Assembly (NCBI GenBank): GCA_016841365.1
Contig: JAENZI010000002.1
Span: forward strand, 1-64,000
Direction: 5' to 3'
Length of the DNA: 64,000 nucleotides
From: Anaerolineaceae bacterium
GTDB lineage: Bacteria; Chloroflexota; Anaerolineae; Anaerolineales; Anaerolineaceae
Position 1 is the stretch's first letter. The number at the start of each line of letters is the position of its first letter. Positions 58,267-64,000 of this stretch are shown here, in pieces. Position numbers and translations under genes: made by a program. The notes below the pieces were generated by a model. That model was not told the origin of the DNA. It did not search any database and saw only the letters and a list, made by a program, of their open reading frames with translations.

Positions 58267-59303
58267 GGCAGGTTCCTGCGGATATAGTCTAAGGAGGTTT
58301 TGATTTCTGCCGCCACCAGGGGGTTGATGTGGGCATAATCAATGGGCTCTGGCGTGATCCGATTTTGTATGACGATCCGATCTGTCAAATTTAATTTCCT
58401 CAGCAGTGAGGTCAGCCGCCCGGTTTTCACTGATGGCAATACGGTGTGAAATTGCTTTGAAAAGATGATGCTGAAGACCGTGCCGTGAAAGGAATCAGAA
58501 ACGACATGATCGGCTTGCTGGTAATAGGCTAAAAATTCGTTAGGTGTGATCCTGCCTAATTTGTAGATTGCTTTTCGATTGGTCAGCACCGGATAGGGGG
58601 AGATCAAGAGAATTTTCTTCTGGTGCTGTTTCGCCAGGGTGATGGCTGTCTGGAGGATCTCCTTTTGGGGGTGAAGTTGGTAGACCAGGATGAAGTTTGA
58701 CTCACTCACTTCTTTGCTGGCAACACGCGTCCATTCTTCAGCCGAGAGCAGCATGCAAGGGTCAACCACACATTCTGCCGGGTGGTCGATGGCGGGCAGC
58801 ATGCTTTCTTCACGGATTGAGATCGCGTCGAAATTTTCGAGGAGTTGATTGAGCGTAACCCGCTCCTCATTGGTGATCTGATCCCGGCCGAAACTGGCCG
58901 CGTAGGCGACCTTCTTGGCCTTCGTCGGGAACTCCCCAAAATAGAAGGGATCAAAACCATTTGAAAGATCAGGGTTCCAGATTTGATCACTGCCAAAGAA
59001 CAGCACATCGAATTGATCTGCATTCTCGATAAATTCGCTGAAACTTCGATAGGTTTGCGGGGTCAGGTTTTGATATTGGGCTTGGAAAGTTTTATATGCT
59101 CGGTGGTTTTTGAAGGGGTTTTGCAGGGTGAAGAAATAAAACAGGCTCTTAATCATGTTACGGAGGAAGACGCCCCGGTTGCGATAATCGATCACCTGAG
59201 CATTGCAACCCATGTTTTGCAGGGTTTGCATCAACCCGTAGGTTTGCAGCGCGGCCCCATAATTCTCAGCGTTGTGGAAGGTGATCATTCCGGCTTTTGT
59301 CAC
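58263..59303 (-). CDS. Polysaccharide pyruvyl transferase family protein
   Basis: A 346-residue CsaB/WcaK-type protein (GT-B-like fold) that adds ketal-linked pyruvate to sugars of surface polysaccharides. It begins AGMITFHNAENYGAALQTYGL, the conserved nucleotide/PEP-binding start, and FFGSDQIWNPDLSNGFDPFYFG is another hallmark; CVVDPCMLLSAEEW and VVSDSFHGTVF complete the set. The start is GTG at 59303 with AGGAG nine bases upstream. It is the first gene of a two-gene unit with the iron-sulfur oxidoreductase. Pyruvylated polymers anchor SLH-type surface proteins in some bacteria, although no SLH protein is in the window. Confidence 0.9.
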   Translation of the reverse strand: MTKAGMITFHNAENYGAALQTYGLMQTLQNMGCNAQVIDYRNRGVFLRNMIKSLFYFFTLQNPFKNHRAYKTFQAQYQNLTPQTYRSFSEFIENADQFDVLFFGSDQIWNPDLSNGFDPFYFGEFPTKAKKVAYAASFGRDQITNEERVTLNQLLENFDAISIREESMLPAIDHPAECVVDPCMLLSAEEWTRVASKEVSESNFILVYQLHPQKEILQTAITLAKQHQKKILLISPYPVLTNRKAIYKLGRITPNEFLAYYQQADHVVSDSFHGTVFSIIFSKQFHTVLPSVKTGRLTSLLRKLNLTDRIVIQNRITPEPIDYAHINPLVAAEIKTSLDYIRRNLP

Positions 59304-59342
59304 GGGAGGATGCTCCTGGGGTCAAATGGCATTTCGTCTGGG

Positions 59343-60314
59343 TTATGATCTGATCTTGGGCTGCTGGGAGATTTCATCGCGTGAGAGGTGTTCAAGAAAC
59401 AGCGCTCGGATGGAATGCAGGGTGATGCCGGTGGAGAACAGCATCAGCCCGATCAGGCACAACAGGACGCAGATCATGGCATACCCTACAGCCAGGCGGC
59501 CGTAAATCCGATAGCGGTTAATCACAATCACGCCCCAAATCAACCCACCCAGCAGGCTGACCAACCCCGGCACGCTGAAGAACAGCAGCGGCCGATATTG
59601 GCTGGTTAAAGCCAGGATGCCGTTCAGAACCGATGCGCCCTGCTTCCAGGCGGAGCGTTTCTCGCCATCCAGGTATTGAATGGTGACAGGCACATCCACG
59701 ATCTTGAGATGATGTTCGGAGGCGAGGAACTGCATTTCTGATTCCACCGAAAAGCCTTTGGAGCTGAACTTGAGATGATTGTATGCCTTAGGCGAAAATG
59801 CCCGGTACCCGCTCTGCGAGTCCGTTGCGTTGACGCCTGACGCCAGGCGGGTGGCGAGGTTCATTGCCTTGTGCCCAAACTTGCGGTGTCTGGGTGTGTT
59901 GGATGTATTGTGCAGGTAGCGGGAGCCGATGGCGATATCCGCATCCCCGGTCAGAATCGGGGTGACAACTTTGACCAGTTCGTCGGGCAGGTGTTGGCCG
60001 TCGGCGTCGATGATCACAACCGCCTCAGGGCTGCGCTGCCTGACGTGCGCCAGCCCGGCATTGAGGGCAGCGCCCTTGCCCTGGTTTGTTTCCAGCCGGA
60101 CCACTTCTGCCCCGGCGGCTTTTGCAATTTCTGCTGTGTCATCGGTTGAGCCGTCATCCACAACCAGCACGTCAACCGGGTTGCGTTTAAGCTGTAAGAT
60201 CACTGAACCGATGAAGCGGGATTCATTATATGCCGGCACGAGCACCAAAACACGGTGTTCGTGTAAGTCTATTTGCGCGTCCTGAGGGATTTGGTTTGTA
60301 TTTTCCATTTGCAT
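59343..60314 (-). CDS. GT2 glycosyltransferase with two C-terminal helices
   Basis: A 323-residue DPM/GtrB-like glycosyltransferase. VLVPAYNESRFIGSVI near 29-44, DDGSTDDTAEIAKAAGAEV near 56-74, and IIDADGQHLPDELVK near 100-115 form the GT-A active site, and the NATDSQSGYRAF segment is typical. Two transmembrane helices near 245-300 anchor it (LLFFSVPGLVSLLGG and VGYAMICVLLCLIGLMLF). It would transfer a sugar to an undecaprenyl carrier. A second ATG (60308) is possible. It lies 40 bases downstream of the pyruvyl-transferase pair's start, so it is not in the same direction-linked unit but the same strand and probably the same glycan pathway. Confidence 0.87.
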   Translation of the reverse strand: MQMENTNQIPQDAQIDLHEHRVLVLVPAYNESRFIGSVILQLKRNPVDVLVVDDGSTDDTAEIAKAAGAEVVRLETNQGKGAALNAGLAHVRQRSPEAVVIIDADGQHLPDELVKVVTPILTGDADIAIGSRYLHNTSNTPRHRKFGHKAMNLATRLASGVNATDSQSGYRAFSPKAYNHLKFSSKGFSVESEMQFLASEHHLKIVDVPVTIQYLDGEKRSAWKQGASVLNGILALTSQYRPLLFFSVPGLVSLLGGLIWGVIVINRYRIYGRLAVGYAMICVLLCLIGLMLFSTGITLHSIRALFLEHLSRDEISQQPKIRS

Positions 60315-60430
60315 GCGTGCCTTGTTCTGAAATCGTGAGGCTGCTTATGGTTTATGATAGCATAAATCGCTGATTTTTGACGAGGATTACATATCCAGAA
60401 GGGTGGTATTTAGGGGTCTTAGTTTTGTGG

Positions 60431-61282
60431 CTAAATTAGTTGAATTTCTCCGCCTTGTGTGAGCGACTGCAGGATCGCCTCAAGCAGCCGGACTGAGAAA
60501 GCCAGTTCATTGAGTTTTTGATTGTCTGGTTTGCCTGCTTCAAGTAAGCGGACAAAGGCCTGCATGCCGTTAAAATAGCAGCGCTCATCATCCAGGGTGA
60601 GCTTTTTTAGGTTGCGCCTGTCGTCCATAATGACGGTTGGTGCTTTCAGGTCGGGTTGCGAGTAAAGTGTCACAAACCGGTTTGGGTAGACCACACAGGT
60701 GCTGACGGCATCGCCAAAGCGGAAGGCCTCAACGGATTGGGCGTTTGCGCCGAATAGGGTCGCGCACAGATCGGTCAGGTGGCTGCCATAAAAGCGGTAT
60801 CCGCCAAAGGGGCTTTCGGCATCGGCGCGGTAAGCGATCGTGCCGAAGTGGGATGTGTGTGCCGCGCTGGAAACTTGCTCAATCTGCGGGTCAAAACACA
60901 GGGTGGAACCGCCCAAAACAGGCACGTGTTTCTCGATACTTTTTTCGATCAGAGCCTGTGCTTCGTCAGGGGTCAGGGTGAAGGGCTTATCGATAAACAC
61001 GGGTTTCGATTGGTTGAGACAAGCCATTGCAGGTGCAAAATGACGCTGCCCCTCACGATAGGTGATCAGAACGACCTCGCTCTGATCAATCAGTTCATCA
61101 GCGCTGTGGCACACTGCCGGAATCACCGCTGTGCGCTGGACATAAGGCAGCCGTTCTGGTTCGTCATCCCCAAACAGGTAGTGCACCTGGTAGCCCGGGA
61201 AGGCTTTTTCGGTGTTGAACAAGCTGCCAAAGAACTCTGCGTGTTTGCTCTGGCAGCCAAGGATGCCTAATTTTTTCACCAT
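60431..61282 (-). CDS. Gfo/Idh/MocA-like oxidoreductase
   Basis: A 283-residue protein from ATG 61282, preceded by GAGG eight bases upstream (the GTG at 61291 is less likely). The N-terminal KLGILGCQSKHAEFF and later PVFIDKPFTLTPDEAQALIEK (the IDKPFT motif) match Gfo/Idh/MocA-type NAD(P)-dependent sugar oxidoreductases, as does the GGYRFYGSHLTDL C-terminal segment. The Rossmann glycine motif is degenerate (GILGCQSKH), so cofactor use is uncertain. A second, truncated copy of the first third of this gene lies at 63713-64000. It would act on a sugar nucleotide or surface-sugar intermediate near the glycan cluster. Confidence 0.8.
   Translation of the reverse strand: MVKKLGILGCQSKHAEFFGSLFNTEKAFPGYQVHYLFGDDEPERLPYVQRTAVIPAVCHSADELIDQSEVVLITYREGQRHFAPAMACLNQSKPVFIDKPFTLTPDEAQALIEKSIEKHVPVLGGSTLCFDPQIEQVSSAAHTSHFGTIAYRADAESPFGGYRFYGSHLTDLCATLFGANAQSVEAFRFGDAVSTCVVYPNRFVTLYSQPDLKAPTVIMDDRRNLKKLTLDDERCYFNGMQAFVRLLEAGKPDNQKLNELAFSVRLLEAILQSLTQGGEIQLI
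60987..61274. repeat. Segmental duplication, copy A (within Gfo/Idh gene)
   Basis: These 288 bases align without any gap to 63713-64000 in the same orientation, with clearly high but imperfect identity. The unit begins at TTATCGATA in both copies. Copy B may continue beyond the window's right edge. Confidence 0.9.
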
Positions 61283-61291
61283 GATGGTCAC

Positions 61292-61897
61292 CTCAATATC
61301 GTTGATAAAAGCTAATCAATAGTGAGAACAATCATAGAATAGGGGGTGGGATATGTCAATTCACTTTTCTAAGAGTAACGCGAAAATATAACTTTCCTGA
61401 TCGTTTTGTTAATTGCAATTATGAAAATTGGGGATACTGTATCAGATTTCCATATTTGAGTAGACAAAAAGAGAGAATTCTCTGAGCATAGGCAAAAACC
61501 CTAACCCGAAATGAGTTCTCAAATGACCGTTAGCCCTGTCAAAAAAATTATAGCCGCTGAGATAGAAGACCGGAAAGTTAAGTTAGGGAGTTTCGAATTG
61601 AAGATCGATGAGAAGTTGGATGAGAGCATCTATCAAGGGATGCAAACAGCGAGTAAAGCCATACACCTGGATAAATTGACATCGCATGCTTTAAGATATA
61701 TGATAAATATAGCACAACACCGATGTTATTCCCCCTAGACAATTCTTTTCAAACAACGAAGACAAAATAAAAACACTTTGTAATTATCCTGACCATAATG
61801 TCAGCAATACTTCACGCATCTCTGTGAAGCAAGCTGTCTTGTTATTCCAGCCTGACAACCTGGCAAAGATTCAAAGTATGAAGAGGAGGTTTGGATC
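61292..61897 (+). other. Gene-poor spacer before the FG-GAP gene
   Basis: About 600 bases between the Gfo/Idh gene and the FG-GAP gene, noticeably AT-rich. One short open frame is listed separately with low confidence. No RNA gene, terminator or mobile element is recognised. Confidence 0.5.
61511..61738 (+). CDS. Possible short ORF, unsupported
   Basis: A 75-codon open frame in the AT-rich spacer, predicted to encode a mixed helical peptide (AAEIEDRKVKLGSFELKIDEKLDESI). No ribosome site, promoter or recognised family supports it. It might be a small orphan gene or chance. Included because nothing else occupies the spacer. Confidence 0.2.
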   Translation: MSSQMTVSPVKKIIAAEIEDRKVKLGSFELKIDEKLDESIYQGMQTASKAIHLDKLTSHALRYMINIAQHRCYSP

Positions 61898-63379
61898 ATG
61901 AAGGGTATTACATTTTTTAGACTTAGAGAGATCGTAATTGTGCTGATTTTAATCACAACAAACTTCTTTATCGTCAGCAGAACTTCAGCCCAAAACCCTA
62001 AACCAGAAGGGACGGTTGGAAGTGAAGCCTCTTTAACAGGCTTACCAGCAGGTTTGACGGTAGAGGATTGGGATCAGATCACACGGTCGATCGCTTCAAG
62101 TTTCGACCAGCAGGCTTACTTGAAAGCCGCTAATGCGGATGCAGGTGATTATTTTGGCTATTCCGTTGCCATATCCGGGGACACCATTGTTGTCGGCGCA
62201 CTTTATGAAGATGGTGAGGGTGACAACATCGCAGGTGATGCCGGTGCCGCCTACGTGTTTGTGCGGGAGGGGACGGCCTGGACCCAGCAGGCATACCTGA
62301 AGGCGTCTAATGTGGATTTTGGTGATTATTTTGGCTATTCCGTTGCCATCTCCGGGGACACCATCGTGGTTGGCGCTTATGGTGAAGATGGAGATGGAAG
62401 CAGCCAGGCCGATGACAGCGCAAATTATGCCGGTGCCGCCTACGTGTTTGTGCGTGAGGGGACGGACTGGACCCAGCAGGCCTACCTTAAAGCCTCGAAT
62501 GTGGGTGGAGGTGATCAATTTGGCTATTCCGTTGCCGTCTCCGGGGACACCATTGTGGTTGGTGCACTTTATAAAGATGGTACCGGTGCCGCCTACGTGT
62601 TTGTGCGAGAGGGGACGGCCTGGATCCAGCAGGCCTACCTGAAAGCCTCGATTGTGGATGGAGGTGATTATTTTGGCCGTGCTGTTGCCATATCCGGGGA
62701 TACGCTTGTGGTTGGGGCTGATGGTGAAGATGGAAATAGAATCGACGGCGAGGAAGATGACAGCACGGCTAATTCTGGTGCCGCCTACGTGTTTGTGCGC
62801 GAGGGGACGGCCTGGACCCAGCAGGCTTATCTTAAAGCCTCGAATGTGGATGAGGGTGATACTTTTGGTTATGCTGTTGCCATATCCGGGGACTCCATTT
62901 TGGTTGGTGCACCTTATGAAGATGGTGAGGGTGACAACATCGCAAGTGATGCCGGTACCGCCTACGTGTTTGTACGTGAGGGGATGGACTGGACCCAGCA
63001 GGCTTACCTGAAAGCCTCGAATGTAGGTGCGGATGATTATTTTGGCCGTGCTGTTGCCATATCAGGGGACACCATTGTGCTTGGTGCACCTTTAGAAGAT
63101 GGTGAGGGTGACAACATCGCAGATCGTGCCGGTGCCGCCTACGTGTTTGTGCGTGAGGGAATGGACTGGACCCAGCAGGCTTACCTGAAAGCCTCGATTG
63201 TAGGTGAGGTTGATTTTTTTGGCCGCGCTGTTGCCTTATCCGGGGACACCGTTTTGGTTGGGGCTCCTGCTGAAGATGGAGATGGCACCAGCCCAGAGGA
63301 TGACAGCGCAACTGCTGCAGGCGCCGCCTACGTGTTCAGCAAACAACTTTTTAATTATTTGCCCCTTTTTATGCGCTAG
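61898..63379 (+). CDS. Secreted seven-repeat FG-GAP beta-propeller protein
   Basis: A 493-residue exported protein. AGGAGG lies eight bases before the ATG. A basic N-terminus and hydrophobic core (IVIVLILITTNFFIV) end at a likely cleavage site after SRTSAQ. Residues 71-485 are seven FG-GAP repeats, each QQAYLKAS..FGY-VAISGDTIVVGA...EDG...GAAYVFVREG, with Asp/Gly-rich loops typical of calcium-binding FG-GAP propellers. DNA unit spacing is 177, 189, 153, 192, 177 and 177 bases, all multiples of three. Seven units would close one seven-bladed propeller, as in integrin alpha chains. The end NYLPLFMR resembles a short C-terminal motif I recall from secreted Chloroflexota proteins. Likely a surface or secreted adhesive or binding protein. 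Confidence 0.9.
   Translation: MKGITFFRLREIVIVLILITTNFFIVSRTSAQNPKPEGTVGSEASLTGLPAGLTVEDWDQITRSIASSFDQQAYLKAANADAGDYFGYSVAISGDTIVVGALYEDGEGDNIAGDAGAAYVFVREGTAWTQQAYLKASNVDFGDYFGYSVAISGDTIVVGAYGEDGDGSSQADDSANYAGAAYVFVREGTDWTQQAYLKASNVGGGDQFGYSVAVSGDTIVVGALYKDGTGAAYVFVREGTAWIQQAYLKASIVDGGDYFGRAVAISGDTLVVGADGEDGNRIDGEEDDSTANSGAAYVFVREGTAWTQQAYLKASNVDEGDTFGYAVAISGDSILVGAPYEDGEGDNIASDAGTAYVFVREGMDWTQQAYLKASNVGADDYFGRAVAISGDTIVLGAPLEDGEGDNIADRAGAAYVFVREGMDWTQQAYLKASIVGEVDFFGRAVALSGDTVLVGAPAEDGDGTSPEDDSATAAGAAYVFSKQLFNYLPLFMR
62108..63350. repeat. Tandem DNA repeats encoding FG-GAP units
   Basis: Seven coding repeats start at 62108, 62285, 62474, 62627, 62819, 62996 and 63173, each with a CAGCAGGC(A/C/T)TA(C/T) start. 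Spacings are 177, 189, 153, 192, 177 and 177 bases. Variable lengths come from in-frame changes in the EDG loop. Confidence 0.93.
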
Positions 63380-63712
63380 CCGAGCAAAAAGCGTTGCTTA
63401 TAATAGAGAATGCCTATTAACCAGGTTCAATTCTGTACACGAAGGGCATTTCCTAATATTTGTCTAAGCTGCAAAGGAAATATTCTTAAAATCAGGCTTC
63501 AAAACGTCGTTCTCGCCGGTCTTTATTACCCCCGAAGCGCAGTGGAGAGGAGCCTGACAAGGCGAGTTGGGGTTGACAACAGGTTTCCAGGCTATTGAGA
63601 TCCAATGGTCATTAGCCTTACATGGTCAGAAGACCATGCAAGAACGTTGTAAAATTTTCTCGAATTATCAACACAATCCGTTAGCGAAGGTCTCCTGACA
63701 GAGCGAGGGGGG
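63380..63712. other. Spacer with degenerate short repeats
   Basis: Between the FG-GAP stop and the duplicated Gfo/Idh fragment. Two related segments share CCTGACA, GCGAG and GGGTT blocks in the same order (63553-63575 and 63693-63714), suggesting a degraded interspersed repeat. No gene is recognised. Confidence 0.4.
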
Positions 63713-64000
63713 TTATCGATAGACGCGGTTTTCGATTGGTCGAAGCAGGCCATTGCAGGCGCAAAATGAGGCTGGCTTTCACGGTAGGTGATCAAAACGA
63801 CCTCGCTTTGCTCAATCAGCGCGTCAATGCTGTGGCACACTGTCGGGATCCCCGCCGTGCGCTGGACATAAGGCAGCCGCTCTGGTTCGTCATCACCAAA
63901 CAGGTAGTGCACCTGGTAGCCCGGGAAGGCTTTTTCGATATTGAATAAGCTGCCAAAGAACTCTGCGTGTTTGCTCTGGCAGCCAAGGATGCCCAATTTT
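63713..64000 (-). pseudogene. Truncated second copy of the Gfo/Idh gene (extends past window)
   Basis: On the minus strand this encodes KLGILGCQSKHAEFFG through MACFDQSK, closely matching the first about 96 residues of the 60431-61282 protein, but homology stops abruptly at 63713. Beyond it the reading frame runs 40 further codons into unrelated sequence to a stop at 63592. The catalytic C-terminal two thirds are therefore missing. Its 5' end lies outside the window at the right, so whether it has its own promoter cannot be judged. Changes between copies are mostly silent, so the fragment was probably under selection until recently. Confidence 0.8.

Noticed and set aside
62096-63311. Repetitive antisense frames with HIRG/LLGP and PHHLHKVHQ-type repeats
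   Set aside because: They mirror the FG-GAP repeats on the other strand; the sense frame has signal peptide, ribosome site and family match.
62108-63350. CRISPR array
   Set aside because: Repeats are long, coding and imperfect with in-frame length changes and no unique spacers.

Overview
The window looks like chromosomal DNA of an anaerobic, fermentative bacterium of the Chloroflexota, most likely class Anaerolineae (family Anaerolineaceae or close). This rests on an over-long SecA without the C-terminal zinc motif, a secreted FG-GAP protein ending in a YLPL-x-x-R type tail, a membrane/head-GIN protein, and gene content typical of that group. No 16S comparison could be run, so the genus is not named. 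Nearly all of the DNA is ordinary core and accessory chromosome; no prophage, CRISPR array, integrase or transposase was seen.

Layout. 1-5.1 kb: upp, then a tight minus-strand operon of two double-zinc-ribbon membrane proteins, a methyltransferase and a small membrane protein; divergent from it is a NYN/PIN-type RNase-like gene. 5.3-7.7 kb: RsiV-like lipoprotein, LmbE/PIG-L deacetylase, solitary Imm5-like protein. 7.9-16.6 kb: clpB, FHA membrane protein, giant secA, surE. 16.6-22.4 kb: a complete rRNA operon (16S, tRNA-Ile, tRNA-Ala, 23S, 5S) with three tandem promoters, a boxA-like element and RNase III-type processing stems, followed by rpsU and infA. 23-33 kb: acetyltransferase, AI-2E-family exporter, GH4 alpha-galactosidase, head-GIN protein with a PfkB hexose kinase, aldo/keto reductase, orphan antitoxin-like protein and formate-tetrahydrofolate ligase.

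33-42 kb: two envelope proteins, an AT-rich insert carrying one restriction-endonuclease-like gene, then pth-mfd and yabE-like-ksgA, pairings also known from Firmicutes. 42-55 kb: a dolichyl-phosphate-mannose-synthase-like transferase, an ABC-2 exporter pair, ChbG-like deacetylase with a GPH sugar symporter, a SulP anion transporter, a membrane GDPD, and ribokinase with a C_GCAxxG_C_C protein. 55-64 kb: a surface-polysaccharide neighbourhood (GT-C membrane protein, F420-type iron-sulfur oxidoreductase, pyruvyl transferase, GT2, Gfo/Idh-type protein), then a secreted seven-repeat FG-GAP protein flanked on the right by a truncated second copy of the Gfo/Idh gene.

How the genes fit together. GH4 galactosidase, PfkB hexose kinase, GPH symporter, ChbG-like deacetylase and ribokinase fit a saccharide fermenter; formate-tetrahydrofolate ligase supplies one-carbon units. 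The more unusual items are the twin zinc-ribbon/membrane operon, the enlarged SecA, the apparent Shine-Dalgarno-sequestering hairpin of rpsU, the AT-rich restriction-like island, and the collinear 288-bp segmental duplication next to the FG-GAP gene.
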